A stretch of 64,000 nucleotides of DNA from Candidatus Frackibacter sp. WG13. Lineage in GTDB: Bacteria > Bacillota > Halanaerobiia > Halobacteroidales > Acetohalobiaceae. Shown one piece after another: positions 53,805-62,236 of the stretch (positions within the stretch are counted from its first letter, which is position 1; each line of letters begins with the position of its first letter). The DNA lies in assembly GCF_900114655.1 (NCBI RefSeq), contig NZ_FOTT01000008.1, positions 1 through 64,000 of the forward strand, in the 5' to 3' direction. Both the position numbers and the translations under genes were made by a program. The notes under the pieces are model-generated. The model was not told where the DNA came from. It saw only the letters and a list, made by a program, of their open reading frames with translations, and did no database searches.

Positions 53805-54197
53805 ATGAAGAAGCCAATAGTCCTAACTAAAGAGTTTGAATTTGATGCAGCACACTATTTAGAAAATTACGAAGGTGATTGTGCTAATTTACATGGGCAT
53901 CGATATAAATTAGCAGTTTCTATTTTAGGCTATGTTAATGAAGAAAAATATTTAGCGATAGATTTTAAAGATTTAAAAAGAATCAGTAAAGAATTAATAA
54001 TAGATAAACTAGACCATCAGAATCTAAATGAAGTCTTAAACTTTAACACATCTTGTGAAAATATAGTCTATTGGATTTGGGAAACTTTAGAGAATGAATT
54101 TGTTAAGTATGATTGTAAATTATATGAAGTAAAGTTATGGGAAACTCCAGATAGTTATGCTGTTTTAAATCATCAAATTATGAATGAGGGGATATAA
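53805..54197 (+). CDS. queD: 6-carboxy-5,6,7,8-tetrahydropterin synthase
   Basis: A 130-residue QueD. EFEFDAAHYL and NLHGHRYKLAV give the three zinc histidines, the cysteine of GDCANLHGH is catalytic, and LDHQNLNEV and WETPDSYAVL complete the site. It converts dihydroneopterin triphosphate to carboxytetrahydropterin in queuosine (7-deazaguanine) synthesis. AGGAGG precedes the ATG. queE starts on the next base and queC 40 bases after queE, giving a queDEC operon. I looked for a preQ1 riboswitch in 53731-53800 and saw none. Confidence 0.95.
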   Translation: MKKPIVLTKEFEFDAAHYLENYEGDCANLHGHRYKLAVSILGYVNEEKYLAIDFKDLKRISKELIIDKLDHQNLNEVLNFNTSCENIVYWIWETLENEFVKYDCKLYEVKLWETPDSYAVLNHQIMNEGI

Positions 54198-54851
54198 TTG
54201 TTGGTTAACAATATCTTTTCTAGTATTCAAGGAGAAAGTATATATAGCGGTTTTCCAACGACATTTATCCGATTTACTGGTTGTAATCTTAAGTGTGATT
54301 ACTGTGATACGACTTATGCGTATGAAGAGGGAGAAGAGTTAAATACTGAAGCAATAATGGAACAAGTTGAGAAGCTAAATAATAATTATGTCTGCTTAAC
54401 CGGTGGAGAACCATTATTACAAGAAGATGTCCAACAACTAATTAATGAACTAACTAATTACGGATATCAAATTAGCATTGAAACTAATGGAACGGTTGCT
54501 TTAGACCAGTTTAATCTTGAGGAAGTAAAAGTGGTAATGGACCTTAAACTCCCAAGTAGTGGTGAATATCGTTCTGAATTGAATGTAATAGATAATAATA
54601 TTAGAACTCTTAATAATAAAGATGATTTGAAATTTGTAACCGGTTCGAGAGAGGATTTTCAATTAGCTAGAGATTTAGTAATAGAGAAAGAGTTGCAGGA
54701 GAAAATTAATATTATCTTTTCACCAGTTTTTGGTCAATTATCTCCTGAAATATTGGTTGAATGGTTAGTAGAGGAAACAAAATTAAACCAGTGTCGTTTA
54801 CAATTACAGCTACATAAAGTGATTTGGGATGAAGAAACTAAAGGAGTATAA
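54198..54851 (+). CDS. queE: 7-carboxy-7-deazaguanine synthase (radical SAM)
   Basis: A 217-residue radical SAM enzyme. It opens NNIFSSIQGESIYSGFPTTFIRFTGCNLKCDYCDTTYAY, with the SAM cluster motif CNLKCDYC, and has the LTGGEPLLQ motif that binds SAM. It contracts the pterin ring to 7-carboxy-7-deazaguanine, the second step after QueD. The start is a TTG directly after the queD stop, with GAGGGGAT upstream. Confidence 0.95.
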   Translation: MLVNNIFSSIQGESIYSGFPTTFIRFTGCNLKCDYCDTTYAYEEGEELNTEAIMEQVEKLNNNYVCLTGGEPLLQEDVQQLINELTNYGYQISIETNGTVALDQFNLEEVKVVMDLKLPSSGEYRSELNVIDNNIRTLNNKDDLKFVTGSREDFQLARDLVIEKELQEKINIIFSPVFGQLSPEILVEWLVEETKLNQCRLQLQLHKVIWDEETKGV

Positions 54852-54890
54852 TCATACAACTACCTATATTTGTAGGAAAGGAGTATATTT

Positions 54891-55559
54891 ATGACTAAAA
54901 GAGCTATTGTATTAAGTTCAGGTGGTTTAGATAGTACTACATGTCTTAGTATTGCTTTAGACGAAGGTTATGAAGTCTATCCTTTAACATTCTTATATGG
55001 ACAGAAGCATAGTAAAGAAGTAGAACAGGCCAAATTAGTAAGGTCAGAACTAGGCATTCCTGAAGATAATCATCTATTTGCGAGAATAGATAATATCGGT
55101 CATTCGGCTCTGACTAGCGATGAGATTGAGATTCCAGACGGAGAAGGTGAAGGAATTCCAGATACCTATGTTCCAGCACGTAATATCTTATTTTTAAGTT
55201 ATGCAGTTAGTTTAGCAGAAGGAATTGATGCCGAAGTAGTTTATATTGGTGTATCAAGTATAGATTATAGTGGTTATCCAGACTGTAGGCCAGAATTTAT
55301 TAATGCTTACCAGCAGGTAATCAATGTAGGTACTAAAGCAGGAGTTGAAGGAAATCCTATAGAAATCAAAACTCCATTAATAGATAAAACTAAAGCAGAA
55401 ACGATAGAAATAGGCTTGAAATTGGATGCGCCATATTATTTAACAACCACCTGCTATCGAGGGGATGAGAAAGCCTGTGGTAGCTGTCCCGCTTGTGAAA
55501 TTAGGTTAAAAGCTTTTGCAAAAGTAGGGGTAGAAGACCCTATTGAATATGAAATATAG
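54891..55559 (+). CDS. queC: 7-cyano-7-deazaguanine synthase
   Basis: A 222-residue QueC with the PP-loop SSGGLDSTTCLSIA and a C-terminal zinc site CYRGDEKACGSCPACEIR. It converts carboxydeazaguanine to preQ0 with ATP and ammonia. AAAGGAG precedes the ATG. A terminator ends the queDEC unit; queF and tgt are not in the window. Confidence 0.96.
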   Translation: MTKRAIVLSSGGLDSTTCLSIALDEGYEVYPLTFLYGQKHSKEVEQAKLVRSELGIPEDNHLFARIDNIGHSALTSDEIEIPDGEGEGIPDTYVPARNILFLSYAVSLAEGIDAEVVYIGVSSIDYSGYPDCRPEFINAYQQVINVGTKAGVEGNPIEIKTPLIDKTKAETIEIGLKLDAPYYLTTTCYRGDEKACGSCPACEIRLKAFAKVGVEDPIEYEI

Positions 55560-55572
55560 AACTATTATTAAA

Positions 55573-55598
55573 CGAGCCTTGGTTAGGGCTCGTTTTTT
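55573..55598 (+). terminator. Rho-independent terminator of queDEC
   Basis: CGAGCC (55573-55578) pairs with GGCTCG (55587-55592), followed by TTTTTT, 14 bases after the queC stop. Confidence 0.8.
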
Positions 55599-55733
55599 AT
55601 GTGAACATTCTTTTAAATTTACACCTTTTAGCGAATATTTAAAGGATAATAAGCGATCTTTGTAGAAAAAAATCATGAAGACGTGATAATTGTAGAAAAG
55701 TATATTAGTAACTTTTAATTGGAGGAATTTAAG

Positions 55734-56843
55734 ATGGCTGAATTGCAAATAGATATTAATCAAATGATAGAGATCGATGCTGAATCTAAATATTTTGAAG
55801 AAGTATATAAAAGTAAAGTCTTAGCAATTAATTCAGACCATTTATTAATAAAGATACCGTATCATAAAAGACAACCGATCCTGTTTGGAGTCGGAACTAA
55901 GATAAAAGTTACTGCTAAAAGAATTGGTGATGATTTTAATTTTTACTCAGAAATAATAGATAGAGATTTAGACCAAGAGACATTTAAAATAATTAGACCA
56001 GATGGAATTTCTAGATATAAAAGAGAATATCAAGAGGGAATGACTAAGGTAATAGCAGTTACAAGCGGAAAAGGTGGAGTTGGGAAATCAACTTTTACTA
56101 GCAATTTAGCAGTAGCATTAGCTCAAAAAGGTAAAAAAGTAAGTCTGATAGATGCTGACTTAGGGACAGCAAATTTAGATATATTATTGAATATACAGGC
56201 GGAATATAATTTGCGAGATGTAATTGAAGGTGAAAAGGCATTAATCGAAGTAGTTCACGAAGGACCAGAAGGAATTATCTTAGTACCTGGTGGTTCTGGA
56301 TTTCAAGACTTAACTAAGATGGGAGAAGGACAATTTAGTAAGTTGATATCTAGTTTTAATCAGCTAGATAACTATTCAGATTTAATACTAATTGATACAG
56401 CAGCTGGTGTTTCAGAGAATGTAACTAACTTTTTATTAGCAGCTGATGAAACAATTGTGGTTACCACTCCAGAGCCGCATAGTATTATAGATGCTTATTC
56501 GATCATAAAGGTAGTTGCACAGATTGAAAAAGATATTAAGATTAAGTTAGTAGTCAATAAAGCTGATAATGAAAAAGAAGCTCGTCAAGTTGCTGATAAG
56601 ATGAAGTATGTGGTAAAAGAGTATATAGGCTTGGATCTTGAATTTATTGGTTATGTAACAATGGATTTAAAAGTATTAAAGGCAATAAAACAGAAAGAAA
56701 TTCTTGTTTTATCTTATCCGCGTTCGAAAGCAAGTAAAGGGATTAAAGAAATAGCAGTTAATAATTTCTTAGAAAACAATCAAGAAGATAATCCTGGTGG
56801 ATTAAAAGGTTTTATGAACAAATTAAAGAGTATTATTTCATAA
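55734..56843 (+). CDS. PilZN (YcgR N-domain) - MinD/FlhG-type ATPase fusion
   Basis: A 369-residue protein. Residues 1 to about 100 resemble the PilZN/YcgR_2 domain of flagellar brake proteins (INQMIEID, LLIKIPYHKRQPILFGVGTKIKV, YSEIIDRDLD). The remainder is a MinD/ParA-like ATPase with the deviant Walker A TSGKGGVGKSTFTSNLA, IDADLGTANLDILLN and LILIDTAAGVSENV. It ends GGLKGFMNKLKSIIS, a probable amphipathic membrane-targeting helix as in MinD. FlhG (YlxH) is the nearest type. The C-terminal PilZ domain that binds cyclic di-GMP in YcgR is absent. The start is ATG 55734 after GGAGG; a TTG at 55719 overlaps that site. Confidence 0.75.
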   Translation: MAELQIDINQMIEIDAESKYFEEVYKSKVLAINSDHLLIKIPYHKRQPILFGVGTKIKVTAKRIGDDFNFYSEIIDRDLDQETFKIIRPDGISRYKREYQEGMTKVIAVTSGKGGVGKSTFTSNLAVALAQKGKKVSLIDADLGTANLDILLNIQAEYNLRDVIEGEKALIEVVHEGPEGIILVPGGSGFQDLTKMGEGQFSKLISSFNQLDNYSDLILIDTAAGVSENVTNFLLAADETIVVTTPEPHSIIDAYSIIKVVAQIEKDIKIKLVVNKADNEKEARQVADKMKYVVKEYIGLDLEFIGYVTMDLKVLKAIKQKEILVLSYPRSKASKGIKEIAVNNFLENNQEDNPGGLKGFMNKLKSIIS

Positions 56844-56980
56844 CAAAGGAAGGGTTAATCTAAATGATTATCGAAATAAAATTATATAAGTCAAATTTAT
56901 ATTAGGGCTAGATTATAGTTATTTTCTTTAAAGCAGGATATAATAGAAGAAAGCGATAATCATTTTGGAGGCTAATATAT

Positions 56981-57304
56981 ATGAAAGGTAGATTATCAAT
57001 TTTAAAGTGGGGTAAGTTACTAAAACGGTTAAGTAAATTTTTGCAAGATAAAGATGTCCCTAAATTTAAGAAAATCCTTCTCATTTTACCATTGATCTAC
57101 ACTATTTCACCGATTGATTTAGTAAGTGATTTCTTCCCAGTAGTAGGCTGGTTAGATGATGCAGCTATTTTGACTGTTGCTTGGAACTTCTTTTTAGAAG
57201 AACTAAAGAGTTATGAACAAGAATCGGGAACTATTGATGATGAAAGTCAGTCTAATAAAAAAGCTGATTATACTTTAAATCAAGATGATTATGAAGTTGA
57301 TTAA
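56981..57304 (+). CDS. DUF1232 (YkvA-like) membrane protein
   Basis: A 107-residue protein with the DUF1232 block KKILLILPLIYTISPIDLVSDFFPVVGWLDDAAILTVAW, forming two short hydrophobic segments around a conserved SPIDLVSD. An acidic tail follows. The family is widespread and its function unknown. TTGGAGG precedes the ATG, and a TATAAT-like -10 (ATATAATAG near 56940) lies upstream. The next gene begins 20 bases after its stop. Confidence 0.8.
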   Translation: MKGRLSILKWGKLLKRLSKFLQDKDVPKFKKILLILPLIYTISPIDLVSDFFPVVGWLDDAAILTVAWNFFLEELKSYEQESGTIDDESQSNKKADYTLNQDDYEVD

Positions 57305-57324
57305 AAGTTTGAAGGGGAGAGTTA

Positions 57325-58023
57325 ATGAAGAAGAAATTACTCGTTATTCTTTTAATAATAACAACAATAATAATGTTTAATACATTTGTTATGGCTAACA
57401 ATGTACAAGAACGGGAAAATGAAATTAAGCATTTAAAGGTTAAAATTAAGAAGGTTAAAGACGTTAAGAGAAAGGTAAAGATTTTAAAGAGATTAGGGAT
57501 TTTATATCATCGTGAAGCAGCTTTAGGTAATGAAGAAGCCGTGGCTAAAGCTATTGATTACTTAAAAGAAGCTAAAATGTTAAGTAATTCTCCAGCAATT
57601 AGAGCTTGGTATGGTAGTGCTCTAACTCTCAAGGGTCGTTATGCCTTTGCTTTTGGTAAGTTATATTATTCTAAAAAAGGAATAGGAATTTTAGATGAAG
57701 TAATTAATGAAGCACCAAAGAATATCGAAGCAAGGTTAGTGCGTGGGATTAATAGTCTTTACTTACCAGACTTTATCTTTAGACGTTTAGACTTAGCTAA
57801 AGAGGACTTGCAGTATGTTATTAATTTAGCTAATAATAATTCGCAGTTAGTTACTAAAGAAGAATTAGCAACTGCTCATTTGAATTTAGGGAAATATTAT
57901 CAAAAACGGAATAAACAGCAATTAGCTATAAATGAATGGAAGAGAGTTATTGCTTTAGGAATAAATCAAACTCAGGTTAAAAGAGCTAAAGAATATATTG
58001 TTGAGATTAAGACTACTAATTAA
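57325..58023 (+). CDS. Exported TPR-repeat protein
   Basis: A 232-residue protein. The signal peptide is MKKKLLVILLIITTIIMFNTFVMA with a cleavage site after the Ala. Three or four TPR-like helical pairs follow (KAIDYLKEAKML, GIGILDEVINEAPKNIEARL, KEDLQYVINLA, TAHLNLGKYYQKRNKQQLAINEWKRVIAL). It is probably a periplasmic scaffold. AAGGGGAGAG precedes the ATG, and the DUF296 gene starts 12 bases later. Confidence 0.75.
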   Translation: MKKKLLVILLIITTIIMFNTFVMANNVQERENEIKHLKVKIKKVKDVKRKVKILKRLGILYHREAALGNEEAVAKAIDYLKEAKMLSNSPAIRAWYGSALTLKGRYAFAFGKLYYSKKGIGILDEVINEAPKNIEARLVRGINSLYLPDFIFRRLDLAKEDLQYVINLANNNSQLVTKEELATAHLNLGKYYQKRNKQQLAINEWKRVIALGINQTQVKRAKEYIVEIKTTN

Positions 58024-58035
58024 GGAGGGGAATTT

Positions 58036-58461
58036 ATGATTAAAAAATATCAATTAAAGCAGGTTCATATGGGAAGACTACCTCATGGTTCGGATTTAAT
58101 TGAAGAACTAACTAAGATTGTTAAAGAACGTGATATCGAATCAGGGAAGGTGACAGTCATTGGGGCTGTTACAAAAGGAACGATTTCATTTTACGACCAA
58201 AAAGAACAAGAGTATAATGAAAAAGCATTTAATGAAGAATTAGAGATAGTTAATTGTATTGGTAATATATCTTTAAAAGATGGGGAACCATTAATTCATG
58301 CCCATATCTCTTTTGGTGATGAAAAAGGGAAATTAATTGGAGGACATTTAGCTAGTGGAACAATAGTCTTTGCTGGTGAATTTATTATTGAAGAATTTTC
58401 TGGAACGCCATTCAAAAGAGGAAAAGATGAAGTAACTGGACTACCATTATGGGAAGAATAG
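58036..58461 (+). CDS. PPC/DUF296 domain protein
   Basis: A 141-residue PPC (DUF296) domain. The features are VTVIGAVTKGTISFYDQ, LIHAHISFGDEKGKLIGGHLASGTIVFAGEFIIEEFSG, with histidines that in family structures bind zinc. Bacterial stand-alone PPC proteins are trimers of unknown role, sometimes annotated as DNA-binding by similarity to plant AT-hook proteins. AAGGAGGGG precedes the ATG. Confidence 0.85.
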   Translation: MIKKYQLKQVHMGRLPHGSDLIEELTKIVKERDIESGKVTVIGAVTKGTISFYDQKEQEYNEKAFNEELEIVNCIGNISLKDGEPLIHAHISFGDEKGKLIGGHLASGTIVFAGEFIIEEFSGTPFKRGKDEVTGLPLWEE

Positions 58462-58545
58462 TTTATTTTTAGATTAGCACTTATACATAAAATCAGTTCC
58501 TTTACAAAGAATAAGTATTAAATTATAAGAAAGGACTGATAAAAA

Positions 58546-58674
58546 GTGAGCCAAAAAGATGTTAAATTTACTGATTTAAATGAGCATGAATTACAAAAGT
58601 TAAACAAGATGGAAAGGGCTTTAGGAGACCGTAAAGGTAAGAAAGTAATACTTTTAGCTTATGAAATGGAGTAA
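58546..58674 (+). CDS. Small 42-residue protein, unknown
   Basis: A short frame from GTG 58546 encodes a polar protein (SQKDVKFTDLNEHELQKLNK, then MERALGDRKGKKVILLAYEME). AAAGGACTGAT lies upstream at proper distance. The even spread of charged residues and the lysine-rich end suggest a real small gene, but I do not recognise it. No other gene occupies this strand here. Confidence 0.45.
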   Translation: MSQKDVKFTDLNEHELQKLNKMERALGDRKGKKVILLAYEME

Positions 58675-58687
58675 TTCATAAAAAAGA

Positions 58688-58769
58688 CTGACAAAGCCAT
58701 GAATCGCCTCATATAATATAAAAATTCATACTTTAAAGGGGTGATTCTATGGCTATTAAAATTAGATAA
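58688..58769 (+). other. Promoter followed by a six-codon leader frame (MAIKIR)
   Basis: CTGACA (58688-58693) and TATAAT (58712-58717) are 18 bases apart. AAAGGGGTGATT then precedes an ATG at 58749 whose frame stops after six codons. A very strong ribosome-binding site before so short a frame suggests a leader peptide or a truncated small gene. Confidence 0.4.
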
Positions 58770-58775
58770 ATAAGT

Positions 58776-58805
58776 TTGACTTAATGTAAATTGTTATGTT
58801 ATAAT
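58776..58805 (+). promoter_or_regulatory. Promoter of the diguanylate cyclase gene
   Basis: TTGACT (58776-58781) and TATAAT (58800-58805) are 18 bases apart, about 60 bases before the start of the cyclase gene. Confidence 0.65.
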
Positions 58806-58872
58806 TTACCAGGAGATATATAATTAGCAAATAGATTTTTAAATTTAAGTTAAATGATGAAAAGAAGGGATA

Positions 58873-60981
58873 ATGATGAAGTTATTAATAATACCTATTT
58901 CTAAATTAGTAATTCTAGTTGGAGCAATATATTCATTGTTTCAAACTGATCAATACAAAAGAATAATTTTTAATAAAGATAATGCTAAGTTGTCAATTAA
59001 AGATAATTTATTATTAATTGCTCTATTTAGTTTAATCGGACTACTTGGTTTCTTAATTCAGCCACAGACTCGGAATTTATTTTTAGGTTTTGAAGATATG
59101 GGTTTTCTTTTAGCTGGGTTGCTAGGTGGTCCATTAATTGGGATATTTGTTGGGATAGTAGTTAGTCTTTATAAAATAACATTAATCAATCAAAATGCTA
59201 TTTTAGTCATAGTAGATGTTTTGGTATTAAGTGGTGTGGCAGGCTTTTTAAGAATTAATTTTGATTTTGAGGAAGAGTTTGACTATAAAGCAGTAATTAT
59301 TAAAAGTTTAGTTCCTGTAAGCCTTTTATATTTATTGTTAAATTTAAATGTTATTTATCGTTTTACCATTTCAACACCTAAAATTGCTACTTTTAAATTA
59401 TTTTTAAATTTAATAGGGGTCTACTTAACTATCTTTAGTATTAACAAATTGAAGCAATATGAACAAGAGAGAAAGTTAAAGGATAAAGCCATGGATAACT
59501 TAAATAAGTCTTTTAAAAAGTTAAATGGTCTTTATGAAATGGTAAATGAGGTTGATACTAGTGCTACTTTACATGCGACATTAAATTCAATAATTAATGT
59601 TACTTGTAAAGCGCTACAAGTAGATGCTGGAGGCATTATGTTACTAGATGATGATAAATCAATGCTTACTTGTGATGCTGTAAAGAATCTTAATAAAAAG
59701 CATATTCCAGGTAAGATAGAAGTTAAAGGGTTATGGGCCTCTATAATCGAAAATCAAAAAGTAATTATAAAAAATGATATTAGTTTTGATAAGGAATCTA
59801 ATTTTATTAATAATAATAATTATACAAATTTATTAGCTGCTCCTTTAGTAGAAGATGATAATATCTATGGCATCTTATTTGTGGCTGAAAACATTAAATT
59901 TAACAATGAAGATTTAAAAACTTTAAAAGCATTAGCTACTCAGGCTTCATTTGTAATTAAGCAAAATCAGTTATTTAATAAGATGCAACGTAATGTGGCA
60001 GAACTATCTACTCTACAAAGAGTTAGTAAGACTATTAATTCTACTTTGAATTTAGAACAAGTTTTAGACTTGACAAACGATGTAATTGTAGGAACCATGG
60101 GTGTCTCTTCTTGTGCTGTGCTTTTAATTGATGAAGAAAGCCAAGAATTAGATTTAGCGGCTAGCAGAGGTGTATTAGGTGAAAAATCTGAAATAAAAAA
60201 TGTAATAAATAATTCTGATTGTATATTAATTAATGAATTATTTGAGATGCAGAAGCCATTAGTTTATAATACGGTTCCAGAGGAAATAAAAGAAAATTTA
60301 GGAATGTCTCAACTTAAATCTGCTATTACCGTTCCTTTGAAGTCTCGGGGCAATATGATTGGAGCAATTATAGCAATCAATACATTAATGGCTCACAGTT
60401 TTAAAGAAGAAGACAAACGTTTTTTGACTACTTTAGCTAACCAAATATCTATTGCGATTGATAACGCAAGAATATATAATCGAATGGAAGAAATGGCTAG
60501 TAGAGATGGATTAACAAAGTTATATAATCATAGTTATTTCCAAGAAGCTTTAGCAGAAGAGATTAATAGAGCTGAGAGATATAATTTAGACCTCTCTTTA
60601 TTACTATTAGATATAGATAACTTTAAAAGCTTTAATGATACATATGGACATCCAGTAGGAGATAAGGTCTTAAAGAAGTTAGCTGAGACTTTACAAATAA
60701 CAACAAGAGATATAGATATTATAGCTAGGTATGGTGGAGAGGAATTTGCAATTATTCTCCCTGAGACGAAACCGGAAGGGGCTAAGAGAGTTGGTAAGAG
60801 AATTAACAAGGCTGTTCGAGAAATGATAATTAAAGAAGGGGATTTAGAGTTAAATGTAACGGTGAGTATTGGTGTAGCAACTTATAATAATGAGTTGTCT
60901 CAAAAAGAATTAATTAATAATGCTGACCAAGCTTTATATCAAGCTAAAGATGAAGGAAAAGATAGAACTTGTGTTGCTTAA
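58873..60981 (+). CDS. Membrane GAF-GGDEF diguanylate cyclase
   Basis: A 702-residue signalling protein. The N-terminal third is a LytS-type membrane sensor (5TM-5TMR-like: LLLIALFSLIGLLGFLIQ, LLAGLLGGPLIGIFVGIVVSLYKI). Two GAF domains follow (about residues 225-370 and 385-540). The C-terminal GGDEF domain has DGLTKLYNHSYFQEAL, and ARYGGEEFAIIL as active site. RDID, five residues before it, is an RxxD inhibitory site for product binding. It makes cyclic di-GMP. No EAL domain is fused. GAAGGGA precedes the ATG. It could set cyclic di-GMP levels for surface or motility control. Confidence 0.92.
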   Translation: MMKLLIIPISKLVILVGAIYSLFQTDQYKRIIFNKDNAKLSIKDNLLLIALFSLIGLLGFLIQPQTRNLFLGFEDMGFLLAGLLGGPLIGIFVGIVVSLYKITLINQNAILVIVDVLVLSGVAGFLRINFDFEEEFDYKAVIIKSLVPVSLLYLLLNLNVIYRFTISTPKIATFKLFLNLIGVYLTIFSINKLKQYEQERKLKDKAMDNLNKSFKKLNGLYEMVNEVDTSATLHATLNSIINVTCKALQVDAGGIMLLDDDKSMLTCDAVKNLNKKHIPGKIEVKGLWASIIENQKVIIKNDISFDKESNFINNNNYTNLLAAPLVEDDNIYGILFVAENIKFNNEDLKTLKALATQASFVIKQNQLFNKMQRNVAELSTLQRVSKTINSTLNLEQVLDLTNDVIVGTMGVSSCAVLLIDEESQELDLAASRGVLGEKSEIKNVINNSDCILINELFEMQKPLVYNTVPEEIKENLGMSQLKSAITVPLKSRGNMIGAIIAINTLMAHSFKEEDKRFLTTLANQISIAIDNARIYNRMEEMASRDGLTKLYNHSYFQEALAEEINRAERYNLDLSLLLLDIDNFKSFNDTYGHPVGDKVLKKLAETLQITTRDIDIIARYGGEEFAIILPETKPEGAKRVGKRINKAVREMIIKEGDLELNVTVSIGVATYNNELSQKELINNADQALYQAKDEGKDRTCVA

Positions 60982-61005
60982 CGTAATTAAATACTATTTA
61001 GACTT

Positions 61006-61035
61006 AAAAAGCACCTAAATTTAGGTGCTTTTTTT
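61006..61035 (+). terminator. Rho-independent terminator
   Basis: AAAAAGCACCTAAA pairs with TTTAGGTGCTTTTT; the stem runs from 61006 and ends in seven T residues near 61035. Confidence 0.9.
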
Positions 61036-61103
61036 ATTTGTCATAATTTTTAAGGTGGTTGAATAGGATAGTTATAGATTGTATAACAAAAGGAGGTATA
61101 TTA

Positions 61104-61784
61104 GTGAGAATTAAGCATAACATGATTTTATTGGTAATAATTGCTTGTCTTTTGATTGCTATAGTTGGAATTACTAATTGGCCTGCGGACCGTACTCAAG
61201 AAGTAAACGTTAATAATGAACAAACACCAAATTTTAGTGAAGCTAACAATATTGAAATAATTTGGGATGTATCTGACAGTATGTGGGGTAAAGTAGATAA
61301 TGAACGAAAGTATTTAAGAGCTAAGAAGGCATTAGTCGATATTATAAACTCCATCCCTACTAATGTTAATATAGGTCTTAGAACAATTGGGAATCAAAAA
61401 GGTAGCAATGGTTCAACTAAGTTAGTGGTTAATATAACTAAAAATAATAAACAGAATTTATTAGATAATATAGAAAGTTTAAGGCCAACTGGTAAATCGC
61501 CAATTGGTAAGGCAATGTTAGAAGCAAGTGATGACTTATCTAATTTAGAAGGGAATAAGCATATCTTATTAGTAACTGATGGTAAAGATACCGGGAAAGT
61601 GATGCCTAGTAAGCTTGCTAATCAAATCTATGATAAAGGAATTCGGGTACATGTATTACAGGTAGGTAGTAATGAAAATGTAATCAATTTAAAATTGCAA
61701 TCTATTGCCCAATTAGGTGGTGGGAAATATTTTACTTATTCTGAAAAGGACAAGGTAGTTCCTACTATGAATTTGATAGAATAG
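61104..61784 (+). CDS. Membrane-anchored VWA domain protein
   Basis: A 226-residue protein. One N-terminal hydrophobic helix (MILLVIIACLLIAIVGI) anchors an extracytoplasmic von Willebrand A domain. The MIDAS metal motif is DVSDSMWG (DxSxS), with a later LLVTDGKDTG. The fold ends GGGKYFTYSEKDKVVPTM. VWA domains bind proteins or serve in complex assembly. The start is GTG 61104, eight bases after AAAGGAGG; an in-frame earlier ATG at 61059 has no site. It has its own transcription unit after the cyclase terminator. Confidence 0.8.
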   Translation: MRIKHNMILLVIIACLLIAIVGITNWPADRTQEVNVNNEQTPNFSEANNIEIIWDVSDSMWGKVDNERKYLRAKKALVDIINSIPTNVNIGLRTIGNQKGSNGSTKLVVNITKNNKQNLLDNIESLRPTGKSPIGKAMLEASDDLSNLEGNKHILLVTDGKDTGKVMPSKLANQIYDKGIRVHVLQVGSNENVINLKLQSIAQLGGGKYFTYSEKDKVVPTMNLIE

Positions 61785-62236
61785 CATACCGACTTGCAAA
61801 AAAATACATCTTTTCCATTGTGAAAAAAAAAACTAATTTTTTTGCAGGGATTTCCTGCAAGTAGAGAGAAATATAGTTATAGCAAAATAATAATATACAA
61901 CCCATAATAAAAAAATAATATACAATTCACTTTTTTGTAGTCTTCAATTCACTAAATAATCTTACATTCTATTCTCTATAAATTTTATCAGACATTATTG
62001 ACGCCTATAGATGATGATTTGATTTTTTAATTATAACTTCTCATAATTCTAATTAATTAAACACTATATATTTTTTTGCCCACAGTAACAAAAATTTCTA
62101 TATAAATACTTTAAGTTCTACTAATGGCATGAAATAAGTAATATGATAAATGTCAATCCATTAGTCAGAAAATTTTAAAACATTATAATATTTCAAAATA
62201 ACATTAAATATCTATAGAAAGAGGTGCTGAAAAGGG
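61785..62236. other. AT-rich gap before the CODH locus
   Basis: No gene is visible. TGCAAAAAAAT (61795-61805) and ATTTTTTTGCA (61836-61846) form an inverted repeat, and GCAGG/CCTGC (61844-61858) a small hairpin next to it. AATAATATACAA occurs twice (61889 and 61914), 25 bases apart. These could be regulatory sites for the cooC/cooS genes. TGGCAT near 62124 lacks the matching -12 element, so I see no sigma-54 promoter. Confidence 0.4.

Noticed and set aside
62110-62140. Sigma-54 promoter upstream of cooC
   Set aside because: TGGCAT is present, but the GC of the -12 element is missing at the required distance.
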